64,000 bases of DNA from Pectobacterium wasabiae CFBP 3304 (GTDB lineage Bacteria; Pseudomonadota; Gammaproteobacteria; Enterobacterales; Enterobacteriaceae), in contig NZ_CP015750.1 of the NCBI RefSeq assembly GCF_001742185.1, forward strand, positions 4,030,001 to 4,094,000, in the 5' to 3' direction. The stretch's first letter is position 1, and each line of letters opens with the position of its first letter. Shown piece by piece: positions 1 through 8,493 of this stretch. The translations under genes and the position numbers were made by a program. Below the pieces are notes generated by a model, which ran no database searches, was not told where the DNA came from, and saw only the letters and a program-made list of their open reading frames with translations.

Positions 1-95
1 TCCCTCCTGAACCTATTGATACTGCAAAAGAATTATTACGATTACCTGAGTGTAAAACGAATTGGCGTGAAGAAAAAGAGCAAGCTGTCAGGTAG
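1..95 (+). CDS. 3' end of an unidentified gene (partial)
   Basis: A plus-strand frame runs open from the window edge (reading from base 3) to a TAG at 93-95. It encodes about 30 C-terminal residues, charged and ending KEQAVR. The start lies outside the window. I do not recognise the protein: the tail does not match what I remember of NadE or Cho, the genes near osmE in E. coli. The 125 bases between it and osmE hold only promoter-like AT-rich sequence. It may be a chance open end. Confidence 0.4.
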   Translation, partial: PPEPIDTAKELLRLPECKTNWREEKEQAVR

Positions 96-220
96 TCATT
101 TTCCCTATAGCTAACCGATTTTTAACTATCGGCCAATAGGTTACATCCCTACATTGTGATTTGAAAAAGTGGTCGCCGCCGACTAGCCTTAGGGTGACCC
201 ATTAATAATGAGGTGATGAG

Positions 221-553
221 ATGAAGAATAACAGATTACTGGTATGTATTGCGGCAGCGGGTGCTGTCATGTTGGCGGGATGTTCGGCTTACAACAAAGC
301 AGAAAGCTATGTTAATGAGCCTGTGGTGAAAGATGTGAAGGTGGGTATGACGAAGCAGCAGGTCCATCAGATTGCGGGGAGTGGAGGCACCGAAAAACGG
401 CTGGTTAATGCCAAGGGCACCTGTAGTGATTATCTGCTGAAAAACCGCGATGGTACCGCGCAGAACTATTTTGTGAGCTATAGCGATACGGGGCATGTTC
501 TCAATAAAGGTTTCCAGAGTTGCCAGGCTTATGACACAAATCCACAGCGCTAA
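221..553 (+). CDS. osmE: Osmotically inducible lipoprotein OsmE
   Basis: 110 residues against about 112 in E. coli. It has a lipoprotein signal: a short basic start, a hydrophobic run and the lipobox LAGC near residues 18-21, so the mature protein begins at a lipidated cysteine. The rest is an SmpA/OmlA-like (BamE-like) fold, with the family stretch PVVKDVKVGMTKQQVHQIAG at about 34-53 and a C-terminal DTGHVLNKGFQSC. In E. coli the gene is induced by high osmolarity and in stationary phase; no specific operator was identified here. The start has GAGGTGATGAG just upstream. A strong bidirectional terminator follows and also serves tcyP. Confidence 0.92.
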   Translation: MKNNRLLVCIAAAGAVMLAGCSAYNKAESYVNEPVVKDVKVGMTKQQVHQIAGSGGTEKRLVNAKGTCSDYLLKNRDGTAQNYFVSYSDTGHVLNKGFQSCQAYDTNPQR

Positions 554-579
554 GTAACCTGATTGCACGACATTGTTAT

Positions 580-617
580 AAAAAAACGCCGATAGCTTCA
601 GCCGTCGGCGTTTTTTT
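580..617. terminator. Bidirectional intrinsic terminator between osmE and tcyP
   Basis: The arms ACGCCGA and TCGGCGT are flanked by A and T runs on both sides, so the element works for the two convergent genes. Confidence 0.9.
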
Positions 618-632
618 ATGCAGCAGCATGGC

Positions 633-2027
633 TTAGCGGTGTGTTAACTCCGCGTCATCCTGTGCGTTGAAAACCGCTTTATCCGTCTGCTTCATCAACT
701 GGCTGGTGACGGTTCCTGCCGTCATCGATCCGCTAACGTTGAGCGCAGTACGTCCCATATCGATAAGCGGTTCAATAGAGATCAGCAGAGCAACGAGCGT
801 CACTGGCAATCCCATAGCGGGCAGGACGATGAGTGCGGCAAAGGTGGCCCCGCCGCCTACACCCGCGACACCCGCAGAGCTGATGGTGACAATGCCGACC
901 AACGTTGCGATCCAGACCGGGTCCAGAGGATTAATTCCCACCGTTGGTGCGACCATCACGGCCAGCATTGCTGGATAAAGCCCCGCACAGCCGTTCTGAC
1001 CGATTGTCGTACCGAAAGACGCCGCGAAGCTGGCGATAGATTGCGGAACGCCAATGCGGCGCGTTTGCGCTTCGATGCTGAGCGGAATAGTTGCCGCACT
1101 GGAGCGACTGGTAAACGCGAATGTCAGTACCGGCCAGACTTTGCGATAAAAACGGGCTGGATTGATGCCAGTGAAAGACAAAATCAGCGCATGTACGCCG
1201 AACATTATTGCCAGCCCCAGATAGGATGCAACAACGAAGCTACCCAGCTTGAGGATGTCTTGCAGGTTAGAGCTAGCAACCATTTTGGTCATCAGCGCCA
1301 TGACGCCGTAAGGGGTTAGCTTCATCACCAGACGAACGAGTTTCATTACCCAGGATTGCAGCGTGTCAATAGCGGTTAACACACGTTCACCTTTCACGGC
1401 GTCATCTTTCAGCAGTTGTAACGCGGCAACGCCAAGGAAAGCCGCGAAGACGACGACGCTGATGATGGACGTTGGGTTAGCGCCGGTTAGTTCAGCAAAC
1501 GGGTTTTTAGGAATGAATGACAGGATAAGTTGAGGAACGTTAAGGTCAGCGACTTTGCCTGCGTAGTTGCTTTCAATTGCCGTTAATCGTGCGGTTTCTT
1601 GCGCACCCTGTACCAGTCCAGTTGCCGTCAGGCCAAACAGATTGGTGACAAACACGCCGACCAACGCAGAAATCAGCGTAGTGATCAACAACGTGGAAAG
1701 CGTCAAGACGCTGATTTTCCCTAATGATGAAGCATTATGCAGTTTGGCGACGGAATTGAGGATGGAGATAAATACCAGCGGCATTACGATCATTTGTAAC
1801 AACTGCACATAGCCATTACCGACGATGTTAAACCATGTGATGGACTGCTTAACGATCGGGTTGTCGCCGCCATAAATAAGATGTAGTGCCAGACCAAATA
1901 GCACCCCGACAACCAAACCCAGCAACACTTTCTTTGCCAGACTCCAGGATGGATTGCGGCTGGTGTAACCTAATCCGAGCAGCAATGCGACAAATAGCAG
2001 AATATTTATAAGTAGCGGAAAATTCAT
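633..2027 (-). CDS. tcyP: L-cystine:cation symporter TcyP (YdjN)
   Basis: 464 residues, full length for the dicarboxylate/amino acid:cation symporter (DAACS) family. About eight hydrophobic segments span the protein, with re-entrant-loop signatures: a serine-rich [13 protein letters not shown] near 305-317 and [13 protein letters not shown] at about 340-352. It is an inner-membrane protein. In E. coli, YdjN/TcyP is one of two cystine importers and supplies sulfur; uptake of related sulfur compounds is also known. ydjM lies next upstream on the same strand. The upstream gap (2028-2204) holds the promoter, but I could not define a CysB site. Confidence 0.92.
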   Translation of the reverse strand: MNFPLLINILLFVALLLGLGYTSRNPSWSLAKKVLLGLVVGVLFGLALHLIYGGDNPIVKQSITWFNIVGNGYVQLLQMIVMPLVFISILNSVAKLHNASSLGKISVLTLSTLLITTLISALVGVFVTNLFGLTATGLVQGAQETARLTAIESNYAGKVADLNVPQLILSFIPKNPFAELTGANPTSIISVVVFAAFLGVAALQLLKDDAVKGERVLTAIDTLQSWVMKLVRLVMKLTPYGVMALMTKMVASSNLQDILKLGSFVVASYLGLAIMFGVHALILSFTGINPARFYRKVWPVLTFAFTSRSSAATIPLSIEAQTRRIGVPQSIASFAASFGTTIGQNGCAGLYPAMLAVMVAPTVGINPLDPVWIATLVGIVTISSAGVAGVGGGATFAALIVLPAMGLPVTLVALLISIEPLIDMGRTALNVSGSMTAGTVTSQLMKQTDKAVFNAQDDAELTHR

Positions 2028-2204
2028 CCGGCCTTTCTCCCTATCAGTGAATCGCGTTATATCACACGGCCCACAAACTCACCCAATCGTTGGGCAGTTT
2101 GATGGAGAAGTCTGATTTTTCGCGATAAGAAATAATAAACGCGCACAGGATAGCAGGTCTTTTGCCATCGTGTTACCCAGACAAAGCCGTAGCAGACAAC
2201 ACCG

Positions 2205-2780
2205 CTATTTTACGTATTGAAAAAGGTAGGTCTGCGCGGACTGCAAAAAGCGAAATGACTGTTCGTAGGTACAGCAATCCAAATTTTTTTGCGGTTGATA
2301 CAGCGAGAAACCGATACAGGCAAGGCATAGGAAGCGTTCTAGTTGATTGCCTTTTTGGCTGTTTAAAATCGGTAAGCGGAAACGCCAGCGGCAGGGCCAG
2401 AGCAGGGGAACACCGGAGGGGGTCAGCATATCAGCGAGAATGTGGCTCAGATAACCGACGATCATGGCATGATAGGCATCAGTCGGAATCGGCCAACTCG
2501 GTGGCAAGCGCGTCTGAATAAAGAAAATACCTGTAGCGATAGCCAGGAGGCTGTGAGTAAATCCTCGATGACCAAAAAGCCGCGCAATAGGCGTAGAAAG
2601 CCATTTAAGGCGTTGTCCAAGAACAGATTTTGGGTGATCGATATCGGGCAGCAGCGCGGTAAGGAGTGCTCCTGGGATAATGTGCCACCAATCTCCAGTA
2701 GCCAGCGCTGGCGATAGCTCAACTTTTTTAGCCAGAATCACGCAGGCAACAGAAAAAAGTAGGTGTCCTTCCGCAGTCAT
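2205..2780 (-). CDS. ydjM: Inner-membrane metal-dependent hydrolase family protein YdjM
   Basis: 191 residues from the ATG at 2780; E. coli YdjM is about 196. A longer version from a TTG at 2792 is less likely because the E. coli protein also begins MTAEGH. Conserved motifs are LLPDIDHPKS, FGHRGFTHSLLA and GYLSHILADMLTPSGVPLLWP. The His/Asp clusters are typical of the membrane-bound metal-dependent hydrolase family related to LexA-regulated YdjM. Several hydrophobic segments place it in the inner membrane. Its biochemical role is unknown. A near-perfect LexA box lies 17 bases upstream, so it is expected to be an SOS gene. The C-terminal tail after about residue 165 diverges from E. coli. Confidence 0.9.
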   Translation of the reverse strand: MTAEGHLLFSVACVILAKKVELSPALATGDWWHIIPGALLTALLPDIDHPKSVLGQRLKWLSTPIARLFGHRGFTHSLLAIATGIFFIQTRLPPSWPIPTDAYHAMIVGYLSHILADMLTPSGVPLLWPCRWRFRLPILNSQKGNQLERFLCLACIGFSLYQPQKNLDCCTYEQSFRFLQSAQTYLFQYVK

Positions 2781-2796
2781 GAAACTTCTCAAATAA

Positions 2797-2816
2797 AACT
2801 GTTATTTTATACAGTA
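2797..2816 (-). promoter_or_regulatory. LexA (SOS) box of ydjM
   Basis: The plus strand reads aactgttattttatacagta, a CTG-N10-CAG palindrome with AT-rich centre and matching flanks. It lies just upstream of the ydjM start. E. coli ydjM is a known LexA target, so position and sequence agree. Confidence 0.9.
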
Positions 2817-2879
2817 TAAGAGATTATCTCTGTCTGCGGAAGCGGTGACAGCGTAACGATTTATTACGCTATGTCTCTA

Positions 2880-3836
2880 TTATTGCGTGGCTTTAGGCTG
2901 TTCTATGGGCAACGTTTGCAGCCAATTGTCTAACAGTTGAGGCCATGCCGCTGCGGGAAGCCCCTTGGTACCGCGCAGACCGAAGCCATGCTTACCTTTC
3001 TCAAAGAGATGCATTTCAACCGGAATTTTTTCCCCTCGCAGTGCGTTAAACATCACCAGACTGTTATCAACCGATACTGACGGATCGTCAACGGCATGTA
3101 CCAGAAACGTAGGGGGCGTTTGAGCCGTAACCTGTTTCTCTGGAGAATAACGGATCACCTGCGCTTCCGTTGGCTGTTCGCCGATTAATTGTTTACGCGA
3201 GCCTGCATGCGCAATATCGGCTTGCATAGAAATAACGGGGTACATCAACACCATAAAGTCAGGGCGTGCGCTTACGCTGTCAATGGCATCCATTGCGGGA
3301 TAAACGGATTGTGCGAATCGGGTTCCGAGGCTAGCGGCAACGTGACCACCGGCAGAGAACCCCATAATACCGATGCGCTGTGGGTTAATGTGCCACTTAT
3401 CAGCATTGGCTCTCAGTGTTCTTATTGCTCGTTGGGCATCGGCCAGTGGGGCATCAGCGCCTTCTTTATGGCCTTCACCGGGCATGCGATAGGTCATTAC
3501 GAACAGGGTGTAGCCCTGCTGATTAAAGAATGGGGCCAGATCGCTGCCTTCTTTATCCAGCACGACGCGCTGATAAGAACCACCTGGCGTAATGAGCAAT
3601 GCCATACCATTGGGTTTCTCTGCCTGATAAACGGTAATTTCGGGGCTGCGAATACCCATCGCTGCTCGGTCGGGGAGAGCAGCATCTTTACTTCGTTCGA
3701 CTAGTTGCGGCTGCACCGTTGAGGAAGAAGCTCCCGGTGCATCACCGTGTGGCCAGACAGGGAAAACAGGTTGGGCGTAACTTAATCCATTTACAGACAT
3801 CATAATGGCCCCGACAAGCAGAGAACGAACAATCAT
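2880..3836 (-). CDS. paeX: Periplasmic pectin acetylesterase PaeX (alpha/beta hydrolase)
   Basis: 318 residues with a cleavable signal peptide (cut likely after SYA, residue 21). The mature part is an alpha/beta-hydrolase esterase: oxyanion motif TPGGSYQ near 82-88, nucleophile elbow GFSAGGH near 159-165, likely acid in HAVDDPSV and catalytic histidine in KGKHGFG. Length and signal match PaeX of Dickeya (about 322 residues), which removes acetyl groups from pectin oligomers in the periplasm and is KdgR/CRP controlled. It lies downstream of kdgM on the same strand, as in Dickeya. A rho-independent terminator sits in its immediate leader. Close relatives are annotated as xylan esterases, but the context favours pectin. 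Confidence 0.85.
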   Translation of the reverse strand: MIVRSLLVGAIMMSVNGLSYAQPVFPVWPHGDAPGASSSTVQPQLVERSKDAALPDRAAMGIRSPEITVYQAEKPNGMALLITPGGSYQRVVLDKEGSDLAPFFNQQGYTLFVMTYRMPGEGHKEGADAPLADAQRAIRTLRANADKWHINPQRIGIMGFSAGGHVAASLGTRFAQSVYPAMDAIDSVSARPDFMVLMYPVISMQADIAHAGSRKQLIGEQPTEAQVIRYSPEKQVTAQTPPTFLVHAVDDPSVSVDNSLVMFNALRGEKIPVEMHLFEKGKHGFGLRGTKGLPAAAWPQLLDNWLQTLPIEQPKATQ

Positions 3837-3883
3837 GATAGATCACCTGACAAAGGGAAAGGGGGTGAGCGATGATAAAAAAT

Positions 3884-3920
3884 AGGGTAGCCATTACATC
3901 GGAGAAAAAATGACTACCCT
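3884..3920 (-). terminator. Terminator or attenuator in the paeX leader
   Basis: The arms 3884-3895 and 3909-3920 form a 12-bp stem with one mismatch (AGGGTAGCCATT against its complement). On the minus strand the stem is followed by ATTTTTTATC. It lies only about 48 bases before the paeX start, so it stops or attenuates transcription arriving from kdgM. Confidence 0.75.
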
Positions 3921-4079
3921 GAACCGCAAAATATAAGAAAGAAGTAACATTCATACACGAAGAGGGTAAATCAGACACAGCAATTTCAACAGCTAAAACG
4001 CATGCAGCTAAATCGTATTTAACGGCACCACATGTAACAACGAAACGTAACTTGCTTAACCTACGACGGACATCATAAT

Positions 4080-4132
4080 AAAGGGACGTTAATGATAGAA
4101 CTGAGTGAATCAATTAACAATAACATCCCTTT
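4080..4132 (-). repeat. Inverted repeat downstream of kdgM
   Basis: Arms 4080-4091 and 4121-4132 (AAAGGGACGTTA with TAACATCCCTTT) pair over 12 bases with one mismatch and a 29-base loop. There is no U-run on the kdgM side. It could stabilise the kdgM mRNA 3' end. The rest of the 335-base gap between kdgM and paeX holds the paeX terminator and no gene. Confidence 0.6.
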
Positions 4133-4171
4133 CGCTAACTAATAACGCTTATTTAAATAACCAGGTCATTA

Positions 4172-4885
4172 TTAGAAGCTGTATTGCACACCAACACGGT
4201 AACGAGTTTGACGATGATCGTTGGTGCCAGAATCGGCAACGTTACCTACCGCCATATAAGGCTTCCAGTTTTTATCCAGTTTATAAGACATTTTCACATC
4301 ATGACTGAAATCGTATGTTTCATTGTCGTATTGATATGCGCCAGCTTTATTTGCTTTTTTGTAGTCCAGCTCGTAATCAACCTGGAAGTCTTTCAGGAAT
4401 TTATAGCTAACAACAGCGGTCAAGTTATAACCGTTTTCTTGATTGTTTTTATTATTATTCAAATTGCCACTTATACGTTTGTAGTAAGGGCGATAGCGTA
4501 ACGAGGTTGATAAATCATCGGTTAAATTGACTTTACCACGTAAATAAGGACGGTAGTTATTAGAGTCTGAGGCAGAATCTAAAGAGAATCCAGGCTCTAA
4601 GGAAAATGTTTTATTGAAGTTGTAAACATAGCTGGCTACCACTTCAGTACCGTTGCTGACGGTTTCATTAAAGGGTTTATTAGGCGTTGTATCTTCTTTA
4701 GACTGTCTCCATTTTGCTTCGACAGATAAGCCAAAACCATTGGCAAAACGGTGTGATACTGATAAACGATCGCGGTGATCGTTTTTCGGGGTGTCTTTCA
4801 TTTCATGACGGTAATCGATGGTTACGGCCATTGCATTTACACTGATTAATGAAGTAACTGCCAGAGCTAGTAATTTAAATTTCAT
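4172..4885 (-). CDS. kdgM: Oligogalacturonide-specific outer-membrane porin KdgM
   Basis: 237 residues. The signal peptide is cut after VNAMA (residue 20). The mature protein alternates short hydrophobic beta-strands with charged turns and ends in phenylalanine (YRVGVQYSF), the outer-membrane barrel signature. The family is KdgM/NanC, 12-stranded monomeric porins; Dickeya KdgM (about 236 residues) admits oligogalacturonides. Many basic residues (YRHEMKDTPKNDHRDRLSV near the N-terminus, and lysines and arginines in later strands) suit an anionic substrate. It has its own promoter region with a KdgR-like box, and a terminator separates it from the tog operon upstream. Confidence 0.93.
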   Translation of the reverse strand: MKFKLLALAVTSLISVNAMAVTIDYRHEMKDTPKNDHRDRLSVSHRFANGFGLSVEAKWRQSKEDTTPNKPFNETVSNGTEVVASYVYNFNKTFSLEPGFSLDSASDSNNYRPYLRGKVNLTDDLSTSLRYRPYYKRISGNLNNNKNNQENGYNLTAVVSYKFLKDFQVDYELDYKKANKAGAYQYDNETYDFSHDVKMSYKLDKNWKPYMAVGNVADSGTNDHRQTRYRVGVQYSF

Positions 4886-5018
4886 TGTTATATTCCCTAT
4901 TGGTTAGGATGTCGCTTAATACTTTATTTCGAAAGGCGCATTATGCTTTTTGGGACAAGTTCTATTCTATTTATTATTAAATTACGTTCTGTGATCGAGA
5001 TCGTCTTGGGTAACAAAA

Positions 5019-5037
5019 AGTAAAATGGGGTTTCAAA
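5019..5037. promoter_or_regulatory. Candidate KdgR operator upstream of kdgM
   Basis: The sequence agtaaaatggggtttcaaa fits the KdgR consensus AATRAAAYNNYRTTTYATT in the core (AAA-Y ... R-TTT-Y), with one core mismatch and weaker flanks. A CRP-like half site, TGTGATCGAGATCG, begins at 4990. KdgM genes are known KdgR and CRP targets. Confidence 0.55.
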
Positions 5038-5089
5038 TTGTGAGGAAGATCGAATTGAATATAAGGGTTGTTTTAATTTAAATGAAAAA

Positions 5090-5113
5090 TCCCTGCCGTC
5101 GGTGCGGCAGGGA
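5090..5113 (-). terminator. Terminator of the tog operon
   Basis: The perfect 9-bp stem TCCCTGCCG/CGGCAGGGA is followed on the minus strand by ATTTTTC. It lies 29 bases after the togB stop and separates tog from kdgM. Confidence 0.85.
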
Positions 5114-5141
5114 TAAATTACTGGGTAAATCGCGTACTACA

Positions 5142-6431
5142 TTATTTCATTGCGCGTTTCAGAATACGTTCAGATTGACGCTGGAAGTATTTCGCTGCGT
5201 CTTCAACAGATTTCTGACCGTAATCGATAGACTGGATGGTATCACCAAACAGAGAAACGATTTGTGGATCGTCGAAATAAGGAGAAACAGCAACGTCATG
5301 CGGCAGAGACAGCGCCAGTTTCAACCCAGCAACGGCTGGTGCATCATCTTTGATGACGCCATCAGCAGTCAACTGAGCCACAGCGGCTTTACTCAACGGT
5401 ACACCACGCTCCAGACCCAGTGCTTGAGCGCCTTCCTTGCTGTTCAGCAGGAAGTTGATCAACTGAGCAGACTCTTTAGGATGCTTGGTTGATTTACCGA
5501 TAGACAGCATCTGTGCAGGTTTGAAGAACAAACCGGAGTCTTTCGCATTAGGCAGCATTGGATAGTTACCCAACGCCAGTTTTGCTGGTGGTTGCAGGTT
5601 GTCAGAGTACTTGGTGATGGTGGAGTTCCACATGTAAGTACCAGACCACTCGCCATTGATCCATGGCTTCATCTCATACATGTTGCTCTTACCGAAAGAA
5701 GCATAGTATTTCGCATCAGGCATGACATGGCTGTCGATCAATTTCTTATACATGCCAAAGAATTCAACCCATTGTGCATCGGTATAGGCGAATTTCTGAC
5801 TTTTTACATCAATAGCAGGAATGTTGTATTTCTGAACCATGTAAGAGTTCAGCAGTGCCAGAGAATCCTGGTGTTCCAACACGATAGGGTAGTATTGGTC
5901 GCCCAGTTTTTCTTTGAACACTTTACCGGCATTCAGCAGTTCGTCCCACGTTTTCGGGTATTCCAGACCTGCTTTTGCCCAGCTTTCGGTATTGAAGTAG
6001 AACACGCGAGCGGTAACAGAGATTGGAATACCGTTCAGCTTGCCGTTGACCGTGGTGTTTTGCAGTTCTTTTGCATCGAACTGTGTCAGATCCAGAGAAT
6101 CTTTCACTTTGTTCAGATCATAAAAACCATCGCCGTTTTTGGAGAAAATCGGCAGCCAGTTCCAGTTGGTCTGCATCACATCTGGCTCAGTGTTACCGGC
6201 AATCTGTGTTGTCAGACGAGACAGGTGACCATCCCACCCGGTGTATTCCGCTTTCACGGTGATGTCTGGGTGCTGTTTATGGAACTCTTCAATGGCCTTG
6301 AGCGTCTGCTGGTGACGGCTGTTGCCGCCCCACCAGGACATTCTCAACTCAACCTGATCGGCTGCCAGAGATGGCATTGCAACTAATGCCAGAGATGAAG
6401 CTATTAACGTGTGTAGGATCGCTTTTTTCAT
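5142..6431 (-). CDS. togB: Oligogalacturonide ABC transporter, periplasmic binding protein TogB
   Basis: 429 residues. The signal peptide (MKKAILHTLIASSLALVAMPSLAA, cut near 23) marks it as periplasmic. The mature protein is a family 1 extracellular solute-binding protein (MalE-like). It has WWGGN near the mature N-terminus, AEYTGWDGHLSRLTTQIAGN at about 61-80, and an aromatic-rich sugar cleft (WNWLPIF, YMWNSTITKY). In Dickeya, TogB delivers di- to trigalacturonides to TogMN. It is the last gene of pelW-togM-togN-togA-togB, 15 bases after togA. A KdgR box upstream of pelW would control it. Confidence 0.92.
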   Translation of the reverse strand: MKKAILHTLIASSLALVAMPSLAADQVELRMSWWGGNSRHQQTLKAIEEFHKQHPDITVKAEYTGWDGHLSRLTTQIAGNTEPDVMQTNWNWLPIFSKNGDGFYDLNKVKDSLDLTQFDAKELQNTTVNGKLNGIPISVTARVFYFNTESWAKAGLEYPKTWDELLNAGKVFKEKLGDQYYPIVLEHQDSLALLNSYMVQKYNIPAIDVKSQKFAYTDAQWVEFFGMYKKLIDSHVMPDAKYYASFGKSNMYEMKPWINGEWSGTYMWNSTITKYSDNLQPPAKLALGNYPMLPNAKDSGLFFKPAQMLSIGKSTKHPKESAQLINFLLNSKEGAQALGLERGVPLSKAAVAQLTADGVIKDDAPAVAGLKLALSLPHDVAVSPYFDDPQIVSLFGDTIQSIDYGQKSVEDAAKYFQRQSERILKRAMK

Positions 6432-6446
6432 CGGTTACTACTCCTG

Positions 6447-7574
6447 TTAAAGAGAGATATTTTTTTCTGTTTTTGCATCAAAAATATGGCATTTTTCCAT
6501 GTCGAACTGGAAATATACCGGACGATGCAGTCCCTTCTCGATAATCAGCCGACCTTCGTCGTAAGGAATGCGGCTGGTTAATTCAAAGCCATCGACTTTA
6601 ATGTACATAAAGAATTCGTGACCCATGTTTTCTACGCGAACCAGTTCACCCTGTGAATGGCTGCCTTCAAATGGCGTATCTGACACGGAAACATAGTCTG
6701 GGCGAACACCGAAGAATACGTCCTGTCCTACGTAGCTGCGCACTTTATCTTGTTTTTCAGCATTTAACACCAGCGCGTTATTACCCACAACAACGCCAAT
6801 CTGACCGTCTTTCTCGACCAGTTTGCACGGCTTAATGTTCATTTCTGGTGAGCCAATGAAGCCAGCAACGAACATGTTGACAGGGAAATGATACAGGTTA
6901 TCTGGCGTATCGACCTGCATGATGTGACCGAGTTTCATCACGCAGATACGGTCACCCATGGTCATGGCTTCGGTCTGGTCGTGGGTAACATATACCGTCG
7001 TTGCCGCTTTACCGCTTTTCTTCAACTGCTTATGCAGGTCAGAAATACGGATACGCATGGAAGCGCGCAGTTTGGCATCCAGGTTAGATAACGGTTCGTC
7101 AAACAGGAACACATCCGGCTTTTTAACGATGGCGCGTCCTACGGCCACACGCTGTGCCTGACCACCAGACAGTTGGCGCGGCAGACGATCCATTAGGTCT
7201 TCCAGTTCCAGAATTTTGGACGCTTCAGCGACCTGCGCTTCAATTTGCTCTTTAGGCATTTTGCTCAGTTTCAGACCAAACGCCAGGTTCTCTTTTACCG
7301 TCATGTGAGGGTAGAGGGCGTAGTTCTGGAACACCATGGCAATCCCGCGATCTTTCGGCGCCAGATTGTTAACAACGCGTTCACCGATGCGTACTTCACC
7401 GCCGCTGATGGTTTCCAGACCCGCCAGCATACGCAGCGTAGTGGATTTCGCACAGCCAGACGGGCCGACGATAACCATGAATTCACCGTCTTTAATCGTC
7501 AGGTCGATGCCGTGAACAGCTTTGAAACCGTTGGAGTATACTTTGTCCAGTTTATTGAAAATAACTTCAGCCAT
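6447..7574 (-). CDS. togA: Oligogalacturonide ABC transporter ATPase TogA
   Basis: 375 residues, of the MalK/UgpC subfamily. Nucleotide-binding domain: Walker A GPSGCAKST near 38-46, Q-loop VFQNYALYPHMT, signature LSGGQAQRVAVGRA near 135-148, Walker B VFLFDEPLSNLDAKL, H-loop THD. The C-terminal TOBE/OB domain (from about residue 240) contains FFGVRP. The Walker A glycine before lysine is alanine (GCG codon read directly), which differs from the usual GCGKST. It energises TogMN import at the inner-membrane cytoplasmic face. It sits between togN and togB with short gaps, as in Dickeya togMNAB. Confidence 0.93.
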   Translation of the reverse strand: MAEVIFNKLDKVYSNGFKAVHGIDLTIKDGEFMVIVGPSGCAKSTTLRMLAGLETISGGEVRIGERVVNNLAPKDRGIAMVFQNYALYPHMTVKENLAFGLKLSKMPKEQIEAQVAEASKILELEDLMDRLPRQLSGGQAQRVAVGRAIVKKPDVFLFDEPLSNLDAKLRASMRIRISDLHKQLKKSGKAATTVYVTHDQTEAMTMGDRICVMKLGHIMQVDTPDNLYHFPVNMFVAGFIGSPEMNIKPCKLVEKDGQIGVVVGNNALVLNAEKQDKVRSYVGQDVFFGVRPDYVSVSDTPFEGSHSQGELVRVENMGHEFFMYIKVDGFELTSRIPYDEGRLIIEKGLHRPVYFQFDMEKCHIFDAKTEKNISL

Positions 7575-7587
7575 GATAAATCCTCTA

Positions 7588-8493
7588 TTAACCTTTAATT
7601 CCGCTGCTGGTCACGCCTTGTACGAAGTAGCGCTGTGCCAGGAAGAAAACAATAATGGATGGCAGAATGGAGATGCTGGACATGGCCAGGATTTCATTCC
7701 ACGGAGCGCCTTCAGTAACGTCGATAGACATTTTCAGCGCCAGCGCAATCGGATATTTATCCACGCTATAGACATAAATCAGCGGACCGATGAAGTCGTT
7801 CATTGACCACATGAACTGGAACAGCGCAACAGAGATGATGGCTGGTTTCAAAATCGGTACGACCACATACCACAGAACCTGGAAGGAGTTACAGCCATCG
7901 ATCTGAGCGGCTTCTTCCATATCACGCGGTACACCACGCAGGAACTGGATCAGCATGAACACAAAGAACCCTTGTGTTGCAAACGCCAGCGGTAAGTACA
8001 GTGGCAGATAGCTGTTCAGCATGCCCATTTCGCGGAACATGAGGTACTGCGGAATCAACAGTACGGTGCTTGGCAATAGCATGGTGGTGATCAGTGTCGC
8101 GAACCAGAAGCCCTTCCACGGAATGTCAAAGCGAGCGAAGCCATAAGCCACAATCACCGAGGAAATAACGGTCAGAGCCACTTTCGGAATCACGTACTGG
8201 AAAGTGTTAATCATGTAGTGACCGAAATTGTATTCCGTACCGGTTTTCCAACCGTTAACGAAACCGTCCCATGTGGCGTGTTCTGGCCACAGGCCCAGCG
8301 TCGTGAAGATCTCATGGTTCGGTTTGAACGAGGCTGAGAACATCCACGCCAGTGGGTAAAGCATCAGTAAACCAACGAACAGCAGTATCACGTAACGGAT
8401 AACGGCACTGAGTTTTTCTTTACGCAGCGTGCGGCGTACTTCTGCAGCAGCAATTTCTTGTGCTGTAGTCAGGTTTGAATGCATGTCAGCCAT
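7588..8493 (-). CDS. togN: Oligogalacturonide ABC transporter permease TogN
   Basis: 301 residues from the ATG at 8493, which has a near-ideal AAGGAGG a few bases upstream; longer frames reach into togM and are less likely. It is a MalG-type inner-membrane permease with six hydrophobic segments and the ABC-docking EAA loop EEAAQIDGCNSFQVLWYVVVP at about 205-225. The C-terminus RYFVQGVTSSGIKG matches the MalG family (QRYFVQGLTAGAVKG-like). The start overlaps the togM stop by 8 bases, implying coupled translation. Confidence 0.92.
   Translation of the reverse strand: MADMHSNLTTAQEIAAAEVRRTLRKEKLSAVIRYVILLFVGLLMLYPLAWMFSASFKPNHEIFTTLGLWPEHATWDGFVNGWKTGTEYNFGHYMINTFQYVIPKVALTVISSVIVAYGFARFDIPWKGFWFATLITTMLLPSTVLLIPQYLMFREMGMLNSYLPLYLPLAFATQGFFVFMLIQFLRGVPRDMEEAAQIDGCNSFQVLWYVVVPILKPAIISVALFQFMWSMNDFIGPLIYVYSVDKYPIALALKMSIDVTEGAPWNEILAMSSISILPSIIVFFLAQRYFVQGVTSSGIKG

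Noticed and set aside
2162..2521. Long frame opposite ydjM
   Set aside because: Antisense shadow of a well-supported gene with no family resemblance.
4006..4024. Possible KdgR box between kdgM and paeX
   Set aside because: Only the inner AAATCGTATTT fits; the flanking triplets do not, and it lies upstream of the paeX terminator.
4990..5005. CRP site before kdgM
   Set aside because: Only the TGTGA half matches. Kept as a remark with the KdgR box, not as its own feature.
5592..6386. 264-codon frame opposite togB
   Set aside because: Shadow of togB, whose identity is clear. Length alone is not evidence.
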